Source of the DNA: Halalkalibacter sp. APA_J-10(15)
GTDB lineage: Bacteria > Bacillota > Bacilli > Bacillales > Bacillaceae_D
Length of the DNA: 64,000 nucleotides
Assembly (NCBI RefSeq): GCF_023017105.1
Contig: NZ_JALKEV010000001.1
Coordinates: 124,001-188,000 of the forward strand
Reading direction: 5' to 3'
Shown here: positions 16,301 through 24,352 of the stretch, in pieces
Numbering within the stretch: the stretch's first letter is position 1
Layout of the letters: every line of letters begins with the position of its first letter
Made by a program: the position numbers and the translations under genes
The notes under the pieces: generated by a model
Told to the model about the DNA's origin: nothing
Databases searched by the model: none
The model's input: the letters and a program-made list of their open reading frames with translations, nothing else

Positions 16301-16810
16301 GGCTATGAACCAATAAAGCTTGATCATACTTATACGGTTGCGACTAATGCATTTGCGGCAGACGGCGGGGATGGTTATACGATGTTTAAGCAAGCGCAAG
16401 ATGAGGGGAGAATGACGGAGCTCTTCATACCGGATTACGATGTCTTTACGGATTATTTAGATCAAATCGGTACGGTACAGGCTCCTTACGATACAGTAGA
16501 AGGGCGTATCGTAGAAGGGGCAGAGGAGGATTTTGATTTTGATCGTAAACCACTACCAGATCCTAAAGAGCCAATAGAGGACTCAGATTCAACAAACAAA
16601 GATGATCAAAAGAAAAAAGTAATACCAGTTTCTGGTGACGGCGGGGAAGGTCCTTCAGAGCACAGTGAAGATAATCAATTAGAAACTGTGAAAGAAGGGT
16701 CGTTACCAAATACAGCAACAAATATGTATAGCTGGTTCATACTAGGCTTGATGTTTGTTATGACGGGAGTATGTGGTTTAATGGTCTATCGTCGAGTACC
16801 GATTTCGTGA
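13316..16810 (+). CDS. Cell-wall-anchored choice-of-anchor I / 5'-nucleotidase protein
   Basis: 1164 residues from GTG 13316, behind AAAGGAGGA. Signal peptide (1-28), then a beta-propeller-like 'choice-of-anchor I' region (about 35-560) with phytase-like repeats. Next comes a calcineurin-type phosphoesterase (about 568-850) with metal-site motifs HTNDTHAHLD, DAGDVFSG, GNHEFD and GGHSHT, then a 5'-nucleotidase C-terminal domain (about 865-1075) with 'NLIADGML' and 'NSGGIRASI'. An acidic linker leads to LPNTA at about 1129, a hydrophobic helix and a basic tail. It probably hydrolyses nucleotides or cyclic nucleotides at the wall to recover phosphate or nucleosides. LPNTA suggests a class D sortase, which is not in this window. 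Confidence 0.88.
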   Translation: MANLRLFLASMLVVQLLLYPLSSQVVALDEGLSPTKEIQLELIGRYDSGAGFNQGGAEIVTFDRYTKQAFIVNGAHYAIDIVDLSTIGDVNLLLERKGRIQVSELDLGAGFQVGDITSVAIHPSGDFIAFSVPAEPRTDYGRVVLAYPDGKVITHVEVGALPDMVTFSPNGEMILVANEGEPNDAYTIDPEGSVTIIDVSDGPHVMEEHVVTVGFSQLKAEQIDEQVRIFGPGADAAKDFEPEYIVVSPDSKVAYVSLQENNAIATLNLETKQFDYVHGLGFKDHSLLENALDASDRDGEVAIKSWPVLGMYQPDGIDLLERNGTRYIVTANEGDARDYDGFSEELRAKNVRHQVALNADYYQGFSQAELDEMVANGVFNDEQLGRLRITSEMGKNEHGEYEALYSFGARSFSIWDASTMELVFDSGSEFERVVLHYLGESHFNANHTENTGETRSDDKGPEPEDVKIGVINEQYYAFIGLERVGGIIVYNVTDPHDPKLVTYYNSRDFTKDPASGQAGDLGTEGLMFVEEADSPTGKPLLLAANEVSGTMSIYEVSTINDEEHGLFELTIMHTNDTHAHLDQVPRRITAIRSIREEVQHSLLLDAGDVFSGTLFFNQYLGQADLEFMNMASYDAMVPGNHEFDKGPQVLADFIKNASFPFVSANINYSREPVFNDLFIDQIGSPGKEGRVYPAIVKEFNGERVGIFGLTTEDTAFIANLGAHIKFEDYLKKAEETVQRLQDEGVNKIIALTHLGYRYDEILAKQVEGIDIVVGGHSHTLLEEPVVFLEHTEPTLVVQAKEYGEYLGRLDVEFDEEGVLQSWNGTLIKVDEQNAEGQFKYEEDSIARERLAELQQPIEELKQQVVGQTAVFLDGEREHIRTQETNLGNLIADGMLVKAKESVDAQIALQNSGGIRASIAEGGITLGDVLTVLPYANTLVTLELTGEEIMEALELSVSSIEDGHGRFLQVAGLRFYFDRNEPAFQRVFRVEVETEKGYEPIKLDHTYTVATNAFAADGGDGYTMFKQAQDEGRMTELFIPDYDVFTDYLDQIGTVQAPYDTVEGRIVEGAEEDFDFDRKPLPDPKEPIEDSDSTNKDDQKKKVIPVSGDGGEGPSEHSEDNQLETVKEGSLPNTATNMYSWFILGLMFVMTGVCGLMVYRRVPIS

Positions 16811-16820
16811 AATAGGGAAT

Positions 16821-16858
16821 GCTCAAAGTCTTATAACTAAAGACTTTGAGCGTTTCTT
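16821..16858 (+). terminator. Terminator after the wall nucleotidase gene
   Basis: GCTCAAAGTCTT/AAGACTTTGAGC-type arms followed by GTTTCTTT, just after the stop at 16810. Confidence 0.8.
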
Positions 16859-16898
16859 TACGTGTGATGTCAGTTAGTGAAGAATCGATGAAGATGTA

Positions 16899-17262
16899 GG
16901 CGGATTCGCAGATGTCGTTAGCTTCGCGCGTTACACATTTTTATGAAAGAACTCCGCTTTCATAAAAACTTAAATTCGTTGTAACGGCTCCGCACTCTAT
17001 GCGGTTCCTTATTCCTCTATTTCCTCCATCATTCCCTGTTTCATGTCGTTATACGGTTCCTCATTCTTCTATTTTGGCTTTTATGGCCCCTATTGGACTC
17101 ATTTAGCTTAAATAGCGGAATGAGGATTGCCTTTGTTGGTTGGCACTGTCAAGCTGCTTCGCAAAAGCTGTCGTTCACGCTTGATACACGCATTTATGAG
17201 CTAAACCCAATTAACGGCTTCGCGCAATGCTTTTAAAGATAAGACGCTATCGCGTTTTTCTT
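16899..17262. repeat. Intergenic island of dispersed repeats (families A and B)
   Basis: This stretch without genes holds two family A units (about 16899-17000 and 17155-17262: 'cgttacac..ttatgaaagaa', 'cggcttcgcgcaatgc', ending in a GACGC/GCGT hairpin with T run). Three family B units lie between them (17001-17024, 17053-17075 and 17110-17131: TAGCGGAATGAGG or its reverse complement CCTCATTCC...CTA). The B units are in opposing orientation and can fold on each other. Related copies occur near 24.1, 42.4 and 58.2 kb. Confidence 0.7.
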
Positions 17263-17265
17263 AAT

Positions 17266-18276
17266 CTATGATTTCCTAACTAGCAAATAAACAAAATACG
17301 GTGCACCGATTAAGGCTACCATAATACCGGCAGACAGACCATCAGGGTCAATGAGATTCCGACCTATTGTATCGGCTAGAAGGAGAAGCCATCCTCCTAA
17401 TAATAAAGCAACTGGTAGAAAGAGCTGATTACGTGGTCCAACTAATGCTTTAGCCATATGTGGAGCCATAAGTCCAATAAAGGCAATACCACCAGTTACA
17501 GATACGGCAGAAGCAGCAAGAGCAACAGCCGTTAATAATAATAGGATACGTTCCTTTTCAAGCGAGATACCGACGCCTTTGGCTACCTGTTCACCGAGGC
17601 TGAGAATGTTGAGACGACTCGCTTTATATAATGTAAAAGGAATCAATAGAATGAGCCAAGGTAGAACCGCCCAAATAAAAGGCCAATCATCTCCCCATAT
17701 GTTTCCTGCAAGCCAGCGAGCAATGAAATCCACCTTAAAAGGGTCGACCGATGAGAATAAAACAATCATAACGCCCGAGAGCGCCATTGAAAATCCAACT
17801 CCAATTAGAACGAGGCGGACAGGCCGAAGCCCTGTTTGACGGCTATAGGAAAATGCATAAATGGCGACGGCTGTTAAGAGCGCGCTCATAAAGGCGATTA
17901 ATGGTAATAAATATGTGAAGGTTGCTGCATCAATCGGAAAGAATAAATAGAAAACAGCGACGCCTACACCAGCGCCTGAATTAATACCAATAATTCCAGG
18001 GTCGGCTAAATCATTACGAGTAATTCCTTGTAAGATGGCTCCCGATAATGCGAGTGCCATTCCTGCTAAAATCGTTACAATAATTCGCGGTAAACGAATT
18101 GAAAAAAAGACAAACTCTTCTTTAAACGTTCCGTGCCCTAGAATGGTTGGAACAATACGATTAAATGAGACAGAGGAATAGCCTAAACCAATTCCAACAA
18201 AGGCTGTTAAGAAAATAAGTAATAGTAGAAGGCCGATGAGAAGACGTTGTCTTTTTATAACTGCTGGATGAATCAT
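17266..18276 (-). CDS. Ferric-siderophore ABC transporter permease (FecCD family)
   Basis: 336 residues with about nine to ten helices. FecCD signatures: 'LPRIIVTILAGMALALSGAILQGITRNDLADPGIIGI' in the N-terminal third and 'GGIAFIGLMAPHMAKALVG' near the C-terminus, the loop that contacts the ATPase. ATG 18276 overlaps the other permease stop by four bases, so the two permeases form a heterodimer from one transcript. Last gene of the Fur-controlled operon ATPase, binding protein, permease, permease. Confidence 0.92.
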   Translation of the reverse strand: MIHPAVIKRQRLLIGLLLLLIFLTAFVGIGLGYSSVSFNRIVPTILGHGTFKEEFVFFSIRLPRIIVTILAGMALALSGAILQGITRNDLADPGIIGINSGAGVGVAVFYLFFPIDAATFTYLLPLIAFMSALLTAVAIYAFSYSRQTGLRPVRLVLIGVGFSMALSGVMIVLFSSVDPFKVDFIARWLAGNIWGDDWPFIWAVLPWLILLIPFTLYKASRLNILSLGEQVAKGVGISLEKERILLLLTAVALAASAVSVTGGIAFIGLMAPHMAKALVGPRNQLFLPVALLLGGWLLLLADTIGRNLIDPDGLSAGIMVALIGAPYFVYLLVRKS

Positions 18277-19283
18277 GAGAATGCTTTCCCTCCTTTCCGA
18301 ACGATGAAGAGGAAGAAAGGTAAACCTAATATCGATACAATAGCAGCAACCGGTGTTTCATACGGTGCACTAATTGTTCGTGCTGCCATGTCAGCAAGGA
18401 GCATAAATGAAGCCCCAAAAATGACAGACATCGGCAAAATGAAGCGATAATCCGTTCCTACGATGGCTCGCACAATGTGAGGGATCATTAAACCGATAAA
18501 GGCCATGTTTCCAGCAAGCGCTACAGCAGCACCTGCCAGAATGACGATAACGATAAAGAGAACGACCTTAATTTGAGTTGTACGTTGACCGAGACCGACA
18601 GCAACCTCTTCATTTAAGCTTAAAATGGTCAGCTGCTTCGATAGAAGAAGAGATATGATGACCCCAATTAAAACAAAAGGGGTGATCGCCTCAAGCTGGC
18701 TCCACGTTGTCCCTACAAGTCCACCTGATGTCCACATTGATACTTCCTTTGTTATCTTAAAATAGAGGCCAATTCCTTCAGCGATTGCTGTTAAAAATGC
18801 AGAAACGGCAGCGCCAGCTAAAACAATTCTGAATGGAGAGAAGCCTCCGCGCTTCATCGCACCAATTCCTAACACCATAATCGTTCCAATAGCAGCACCG
18901 ATAAAGCAGGCAATCATCACACCGAAGTAGTTAGCAGCAGGAATAAACGCAATCGTAACAGCTAAAGCAACATTCGCTCCAGCTGATAAACCGAGCAAAC
19001 CAGGATCAGCCAATGGATTTCGGGTAATTCCTTGCATAATCGCACCAGAAACAGCTAATGCAGCTCCGACGATCATAGCAGCGGTGGCACGAGGAAAGCG
19101 CATTTCACGAAGCATAATTAAGGTCGAATCCTTTTCATTTGTCGTTACGGCGAACCATACATCGCGAATGGTTGTTTCGGCCGCTCCTAATACCATTGCA
19201 CATATGAAGGTGATACCAAATATTAGGAGACTGAATAAGAATTTAGTTGTAAATGAGAAGATGCCTGTCTTTCTATTTGTCAT
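18273..19283 (-). CDS. Ferric-siderophore ABC transporter permease (FecCD family)
   Basis: 336 residues with about nine helices. Family motifs 'MRFPRATAAMIVGAALAVSGAIMQGITRNPLADPGLLGL' and 'GNMAFIGLMIPHIVRAIVG' are clear. Partner of the permease at 17266, with which it overlaps by four bases. It is separated from the binding-protein gene by 112 nt that contain a stem-loop (19337-19371) without a T run, which could stabilise the upstream message and lower permease expression. Confidence 0.92.
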   Translation of the reverse strand: MTNRKTGIFSFTTKFLFSLLIFGITFICAMVLGAAETTIRDVWFAVTTNEKDSTLIMLREMRFPRATAAMIVGAALAVSGAIMQGITRNPLADPGLLGLSAGANVALAVTIAFIPAANYFGVMIACFIGAAIGTIMVLGIGAMKRGGFSPFRIVLAGAAVSAFLTAIAEGIGLYFKITKEVSMWTSGGLVGTTWSQLEAITPFVLIGVIISLLLSKQLTILSLNEEVAVGLGQRTTQIKVVLFIVIVILAGAAVALAGNMAFIGLMIPHIVRAIVGTDYRFILPMSVIFGASFMLLADMAARTISAPYETPVAAIVSILGLPFFLFIVRKGGKAFS

Positions 19284-19336
19284 AGTCCTCGCTTCTTTTC
19301 TCTTAAGTATCGATGATAGGATTGATATATGATGAG

Positions 19337-19371
19337 AAGGAGTTACCTAAACGACGGTTAAGTAACTCCTT
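19337..19371 (-). other. Intercistronic stem-loop in the siderophore operon
   Basis: Perfect 10-bp arms AAGGAGTTAC and GTAACTCCTT with a 15-nt loop between the binding protein and permease genes. There is no T run on the minus strand, so this is more likely an mRNA-stability or attenuation element than a full terminator. Confidence 0.6.
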
Positions 19372-19395
19372 CACGATAGTTCTAATACCTTTATC

Positions 19396-20334
19396 TTACT
19401 GATCTAAAAAGCTTTCGATAAAAAAGTCAAGCTGGAATTCTAGCGTAATAGGATCATTAAAATAGAATTCGGCTGCGTTTGCTTCAAAGACACGATCGTT
19501 TTGTACGGCTGGAATCGTTTGGTACGTTTCTGTTTCCTGGAAGGAGCTATCCTCACCGTCGTTACTTAAAATAATAAAGTCACCGGCATATTCAGGTAAC
19601 ACCTCAGGTGATAGTGCGTAAAAGCCATCATTTAGAGCCACTTCGCTAACCGCTTCTGGCATGTCAAGATTCATTTCTTGGTAAAGGATTTCTGTCCCTC
19701 GTCCAAAGTTGTCACCAAACACATAGAGTTGCTTATCAAAGCTTTCAATGACGGATACAGTTACATCCTTACCGTGTACATCTTTCACTTCTTCTCCTGC
19801 TGCTTCGGCTCTTTGCTTAAAGTCATCAATCCATGCTTGTGCCTCTGCTTCTTTATTTAAAAGCTTACCAATTTCTAAATGCTGTGTTAAATAATCGACT
19901 TGTCCATACGTATAAGTCACGGTTGGGGCGATACCTTCTAGTCGATCGAGGTTATTATTGGTCGGGTCAGCAATGATCAAATCAGGCTCCAACTCTAAAA
20001 TCTTCTCAATACTTTCATCCGTTACTTCCTCTACGCCTTCTAAATAAGGAGCATAGCGAGGATTGTTCATTGCCCAAGTATCGACACCTACTAAGTTAAC
20101 ATCAAGTGCCATGACACTACCAACGTTAAAGGAAGCGAGAACAACAACTCTTTCAGGGTTAGCGGGTACCTCAATAGGTCCATTTTCCGACTCATATGTA
20201 ATCGTGTCGTCGTGAGTTGTTTCTGTTTGTTCGTTAGCTTCATCTGAATCAATCGGCTTAGACGCTTCGCTGTTGCAGGCGCTACTAATAATCGCCACTA
20301 ACAGCAGAGTAAATAAGATTAGGTGCTTTTTCAT
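19396..20334 (-). CDS. Iron-siderophore ABC transporter binding lipoprotein
   Basis: 312 residues from ATG 20334 behind AAAGGAG. A lipoprotein signal peptide ends 'IISSAC' (Cys20), followed by a Ser/Glu/Thr-rich linker and the two-lobed periplasmic-binding fold of FhuD/FecB type ('PERVVVLASFNVGSVMALDVNLVGV', 'LELEPDLIIAD'). It captures a ferric siderophore outside the membrane; likeness to FhuD-type proteins makes a hydroxamate plausible but not certain. Its first 50 nt overlap the end of the ATPase gene. Regulated by the Fur site upstream of that gene. Confidence 0.88.
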   Translation of the reverse strand: MKKHLILFTLLLVAIISSACNSEASKPIDSDEANEQTETTHDDTITYESENGPIEVPANPERVVVLASFNVGSVMALDVNLVGVDTWAMNNPRYAPYLEGVEEVTDESIEKILELEPDLIIADPTNNNLDRLEGIAPTVTYTYGQVDYLTQHLEIGKLLNKEAEAQAWIDDFKQRAEAAGEEVKDVHGKDVTVSVIESFDKQLYVFGDNFGRGTEILYQEMNLDMPEAVSEVALNDGFYALSPEVLPEYAGDFIILSNDGEDSSFQETETYQTIPAVQNDRVFEANAAEFYFNDPITLEFQLDFFIESFLDQ

Positions 20335-21130
20335 TAGGTGATTCTCCTTTAATTAAGTTATACGTTATGCACATCGGTTTATTTGTCCGTGGATCTCGGC
20401 CTATTTCAGCATCAATTTGAAAGACTTCGCGAAGGACATTCGGTTGAATGACATCTTCACAATCACCGGCTTTTACGACAACGCCTTCCTTTAAAGCAAT
20501 CATATAATCTGCAAAACGTGCTGCTTGATTAAGGTCATGGAGAACCATAATAATCGTTCGTCTTTCTTCTTTATTTAAACGTTGTAACAGCTCAAGAACT
20601 TCGAGCTGATGAGCCATATCAAGGTAAGTCGTTGGTTCATCTAAGAAAATAATGTCCGTTTCTTGGGCAAGTGCCATGGCAATCCATACGCGCTGCCGCT
20701 GACCACCCGATAGAGCATCGACTGACCGATACTTGAATTCACTCGTACCGGTTACCTCTAGTGCCCAATCTATTACCTTATAATCCCGTTTTGTTAAGCG
20801 ACCAAACCCTTTTTGATGAGGGAATCGTCCATAAGAAACAAGTTCACCTACAGTTAAACCACTAGCACTTTCCGGTGTTTGTGGTAAAATTGCCATCTTC
20901 TTTGCAAGCGTCTTGGTTGGTACTTGAGCGATGGGTTTCCCATCAAGAATGGCATCACCACCTTGGTGAGCAATAATTCTCGTAATGGCTTTAAGAAACG
21001 TTGATTTTCCACATCCATTTGGTCCAATAATAGTCGTGATTTGTTGATCAGGAATGCTAATACTGATCCCTTTCACAATGGGCTGTTCCCCGTAACCAAC
21101 CTGAATGTTATCTGTAAAAAGACGAGTCAT
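20285..21130 (-). CDS. Ferric-siderophore ABC transporter ATPase (FhuC/FecE type)
   Basis: 281 residues from ATG 21130, which follows GAGGAGG by six nt; an in-frame upstream ATG is not needed. Walker A 'GPNGCGKST', Q loop 'LPQTPE', signature 'LSGGQRQRVWIA', Walker B 'IIFLDEPTTYLD' and switch His in 'VLHDLNQAARF' are all intact. First gene of the operon, so it sits closest to the Fur box at 21157-21171. It powers the two FecCD permeases downstream. Confidence 0.93.
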   Translation of the reverse strand: MTRLFTDNIQVGYGEQPIVKGISISIPDQQITTIIGPNGCGKSTFLKAITRIIAHQGGDAILDGKPIAQVPTKTLAKKMAILPQTPESASGLTVGELVSYGRFPHQKGFGRLTKRDYKVIDWALEVTGTSEFKYRSVDALSGGQRQRVWIAMALAQETDIIFLDEPTTYLDMAHQLEVLELLQRLNKEERRTIIMVLHDLNQAARFADYMIALKEGVVVKAGDCEDVIQPNVLREVFQIDAEIGRDPRTNKPMCITYNLIKGESPNEKAPNLIYSAVSGDY

Positions 21131-21156
21131 GATTTGCCTCCTCATCGACAAATTAG

Positions 21157-21171
21157 TGATAATGATTCTCG
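21157..21171. promoter_or_regulatory. Fur box upstream of the siderophore operon
   Basis: TGATAATGATTCTCG resembles the 7-1-7 Fur consensus TGATAATNATTATCA with three mismatches, 27 nt upstream of the ATPase start codon. Confidence 0.65.
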
Positions 21172-21321
21172 ATTTCGATTATGAGAATACTATAAAGTTA
21201 AAACAGTCCTTATGTCAATAGTATTTTTTGAGAGTCTGAGAGCTTGATAATCTTGTGTGAAGAAAATAAAAGTTCTGTCATTTCTTACTTGTATTTTAAT
21301 GATATGTGGCGTATAGTTTAA

Positions 21322-21336
21322 TGAGAATGATAATCA
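21322..21336. promoter_or_regulatory. Fur box upstream of the reductase gene
   Basis: TGAGAATGATAATCA differs at two positions from the 7-1-7 Fur consensus and lies 26 nt before the reductase start. Iron control of both divergent units follows. Confidence 0.8.
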
Positions 21337-21361
21337 TTTAATGAAAATAGGAGTGGTCATA

Positions 21362-22414
21362 GTGGAACACCAAAACGTATACGATGTGACGATTATTGGA
21401 GGCGGACCTGCGGGACTTTACTCTGCTTTTTATAGTGGGCTTCGTGGGATGAAAACGAAAATCATCGAATTTCAGCCGTTTTTAGGTGGGAAAGTACATG
21501 TGTATCCAGAGAAAATGATCTGGGATATTGGTGGATTAACTCCTATTACTGGGCAAGCGCTTATTGATCAGCTCGTTAAGCAGGGAATGACGTTTGATCC
21601 TACTGTCGTGTTAAATGAAAAGGTTGAATCGGTTTCTAAGGGTGAGGATGGATTCTTTGTATTAAAAGGAAGTTCAGGAGAACAGCATGTATCGAAGACG
21701 GTTATTGTAGCAGTCGGATCGGGAATATTAAAGCCACAGAAGCTAGAGATTGAAGGGGCTGAACGGTTCGAAGTCACAAACCTACATTATACAGTGAAGT
21801 CTCTTAAGCAATTTAAGGATCGTACTGTGATCATTTCAGGTGGAGGTAATTCAGCGGTTGATTGGGCCAATGAATTAGAACCTATTGCGAAAAAGGTATA
21901 CTTAACGTATCGAAAAGAAGAGCTAAAGGGTCATGAGGCCCAAGTCAATCAATTACTAAGTAGTTCCGTTTCCTGCCTGCTTCATACGTCGATTACTAAG
22001 CTTATTGCCAATTCAAGTGCAGATCTCGTTGAGAAAGTAGAAGTGACGAATCATGAAGAAGAAGGGACACGTCTTATTGAAGTGGACGACATTATTATTA
22101 ATCACGGTTATGAACGTGACTCATCCTTATTGAAAAATAGTACATTAAATATTGAAATGGAAGAAGACTTTTATATAAAAGGAAATACGAATAGTGAATC
22201 CTCCATACCGGGGATGTATGCGGCTGGAGATATTTTAAAGCATGATGGGAAGCTACATTTGATTGCAGGTGCATTCCAGGATGCTGCTAATGCAGTCAAT
22301 CAGGCGAAGCAATTTATTGATCCTGAAGCGAAGAAGGCGGCGATGGTATCCTCTCATAATGATGTGTTTAAGGAAAGAAATCGCGAGTTAGTGAAGGAAA
22401 TGGTAGGGAAGTAA
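21362..22414 (+). CDS. Ferredoxin/flavodoxin-NADP reductase (thioredoxin-reductase-like, YumC/YcgT type)
   Basis: 350 residues from GTG 21362, eight nt after AGGAG. This gives the usual start MEHQNVYDVTIIGGGPAGLYSA; an ATG at 21341 overlaps the Fur box. FAD site GGGPAGL, NADPH site 'VIISGGGNSAVDWA', and C-terminal 'GMYAAGDILKHDGKLHLIAGAFQDAANA'. There is no CxxC redox motif, which separates this class from thioredoxin reductase. It probably reduces ferredoxin, flavodoxin or ferric siderophores after uptake. The Fur box and the divergent siderophore operon support an iron role. Confidence 0.87.
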   Translation: MEHQNVYDVTIIGGGPAGLYSAFYSGLRGMKTKIIEFQPFLGGKVHVYPEKMIWDIGGLTPITGQALIDQLVKQGMTFDPTVVLNEKVESVSKGEDGFFVLKGSSGEQHVSKTVIVAVGSGILKPQKLEIEGAERFEVTNLHYTVKSLKQFKDRTVIISGGGNSAVDWANELEPIAKKVYLTYRKEELKGHEAQVNQLLSSSVSCLLHTSITKLIANSSADLVEKVEVTNHEEEGTRLIEVDDIIINHGYERDSSLLKNSTLNIEMEEDFYIKGNTNSESSIPGMYAAGDILKHDGKLHLIAGAFQDAANAVNQAKQFIDPEAKKAAMVSSHNDVFKERNRELVKEMVGK

Positions 22415-22432
22415 TATAGAGAGAAGATGTGT

Positions 22433-22467
22433 CATAGGGGTAACCTAGTGCGGCATCTTTTTTTTTG
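22433..22467 (+). terminator. Terminator after the reductase gene
   Basis: AAGATG/CATCTT outer arms and an inner CATAGG/CCTAGTG stem, followed by nine T. Confidence 0.75.
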
Positions 22468-22590
22468 ATTAAACGAAAAAATATTATATTAGAAAAGAAA
22501 AAATAATCAATTTGTTCAGAAAATTTGTTCTTTATTTTGAAAAAACGTGATAAGATATGAAGGAGTTTTTTCAAGTAGGGGGCAAGTTAG

Positions 22591-24015
22591 ATGGTAACAC
22601 TAATAGGGGCAATGGCATTATTAATGTTAGGATATGTTTTTTACTCAAAATGGGTAGAGCGTATTTTTGTCATAAATGATTCAAGGGAAACTCCAGCTTA
22701 TACACAACGGGATAATTTAGATTATGTTCCGATGAGTTGGTGGAAGGGGAATTTGATTCAGCTACTTAATATTGCTGGGTTAGGTCCGATTTATGGTGCA
22801 GTAGCTGGTGCACTATATGGACCAGTTGCATTTATTTGGATTGTGGTCGGTTGTATCTTTGCCGGAGCGGTTCATGATTATTTTTCTGGTATGATGTCTA
22901 TGCGTCATGGTGGTGCTCAATTTCCTTATTTAGTCGGTCGGTATTTAGGCAATCATGTGAAGTCATTTATTAATATTGTTTCACTCGTGTTAATGATTTT
23001 AGTGGCGGCTGCATTTACAGCAGGCCCGGCTCAATTAATTTCCCAATTAACGCCATTAAGCTTTTTAGTGGCGCTTATGTTGATTTTTTCATATTTTCTA
23101 TTAGCGACCGTTTTGCCAGTTAACCGAATTATTGGGCGAATTTATCCTTTTCTAGGCGCAGTTTTGCTCATTATGGCTGGAGCGGTTGCCGTTGCGCTTA
23201 TGTTCTCTGATCGTACGATTCCGAACTTAACGTTGAGTAACCTTCATCCTGAAGAGTTACCTATTTGGCCACTCCTCATGGTGACGATCTCGTGTGGAGC
23301 GATATCGGGTTTTCATAGTACACAAAGCCCAATCATCGCACGAACGATGAAGAAGGAATCAGATGGCCGGCGAATCTTTTATGGGGCGATGGTCATAGAG
23401 GGTATTATTACACTCATTTGGGCAGCGGCGGGAATGGCCTTTTTCAACGGAACAGTTGGATTACAAGAGGCGCTGGCTGTGGGTGGACCTTCAGGTGTTG
23501 TGAATGAGATTTCAACGGAATTATTAGGGACGGCAGGACTTATCTTAGCTGTTTTTGGTGTTATTATTTTACCTATTACGACTGGTGATACGGCGCTACG
23601 CTCATCACGAATGATTTTGTCGGAAATCGTTGCGAAATTTTACAATATGGATGGCAAAGTGAAGGTCATAATAGTGACGATTCCTGTTGCGATCCCAGCG
23701 TTTTTCTTAGCGACGATTGATTATACATTTTTATGGCGTTACGTCGGCTGGACGAATCAGGTTGTTGCTACGGTCATGCTATGGACAGCGACAATGTATT
23801 TATTAAAGCAATTTAAATTCCATTGGATTTGTGGAATTCCAGCAGTCTTTATGACGGGTGTCGTATGTACGTATATATTCTATGCGCCTGAAGGCTTAAG
23901 TATGGATTATCAGATTTCAATGGTCATTGGCTTACTATTAACAGCTCTTGTTGCTGTTTGGTATATAGGTCAAATTTTACGAGTTAGTCATAAAGATAAT
24001 CGAGTTGACCTGTAG
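22591..24015 (+). CDS. CstA-family transporter (short form)
   Basis: 474 residues, with about thirteen helices. CstA family motifs: 'YGPVAFIWIVVGCIFAGAVHDYFSGMMSMRHGG' and 'SGFHSTQSPIIARTMKKE'. E. coli CstA/BtsT are about 700 residues, but a short CstA-like class of this length is common in Firmicutes. Related members import pyruvate or peptides during carbon starvation; the substrate here is not shown. ATG 22591 follows TAGGGGGC. Single gene between terminators. Confidence 0.85.
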   Translation: MVTLIGAMALLMLGYVFYSKWVERIFVINDSRETPAYTQRDNLDYVPMSWWKGNLIQLLNIAGLGPIYGAVAGALYGPVAFIWIVVGCIFAGAVHDYFSGMMSMRHGGAQFPYLVGRYLGNHVKSFINIVSLVLMILVAAAFTAGPAQLISQLTPLSFLVALMLIFSYFLLATVLPVNRIIGRIYPFLGAVLLIMAGAVAVALMFSDRTIPNLTLSNLHPEELPIWPLLMVTISCGAISGFHSTQSPIIARTMKKESDGRRIFYGAMVIEGIITLIWAAAGMAFFNGTVGLQEALAVGGPSGVVNEISTELLGTAGLILAVFGVIILPITTGDTALRSSRMILSEIVAKFYNMDGKVKVIIVTIPVAIPAFFLATIDYTFLWRYVGWTNQVVATVMLWTATMYLLKQFKFHWICGIPAVFMTGVVCTYIFYAPEGLSMDYQISMVIGLLLTALVAVWYIGQILRVSHKDNRVDL

Positions 24016-24020
24016 TAGAA

Positions 24021-24058
24021 GTCTTCACAGTCCGTTACTAGATTGTGAAGGCTTTTCC
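24021..24058 (+). terminator. Terminator after the CstA-type gene
   Basis: GTCTTCACAGTC/GATTGTGAAGGC arms (with GU pairs) followed by TTTT. Confidence 0.75.
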
Positions 24059-24107
24059 ATTTTATTTATAGAGCTTTGAGTGTTAATCATGGAGAGAAGA
24101 GGATTCA

Positions 24108-24200
24108 CGGGTGGCGTCGGCTTCGCTCGTTACACGGTTAGAGCACGTCATCCAACTTTAAAACCATTGTAACGACTACGCAATTGATTTTAGCGAATAA
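24108..24200 (+). repeat. Degenerate copy of dispersed repeat family A
   Basis: Shares 'gtggcgtcggcttcgctcgttacac', an AACTTTAAAA-type middle and 'ttgtaacgactacgcaatt' with the copies at about 16.9 and 58.5 kb. The rest of the 24059-24352 interval holds nothing else I can recognise. Confidence 0.55.
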
Positions 24201-24352
24201 AAATGTAAAATTAAAGAAATGGAGAGGTTGATCACAAAATTATGCGATCAAATGTTATCGTCATAATAAGATTCGACCTAGCTTGAAAAAGGCGATGATC
24301 GCAAACAATGTGATATACTGTAGCTAATAAATTCATACGTTAGGATGAGAAG

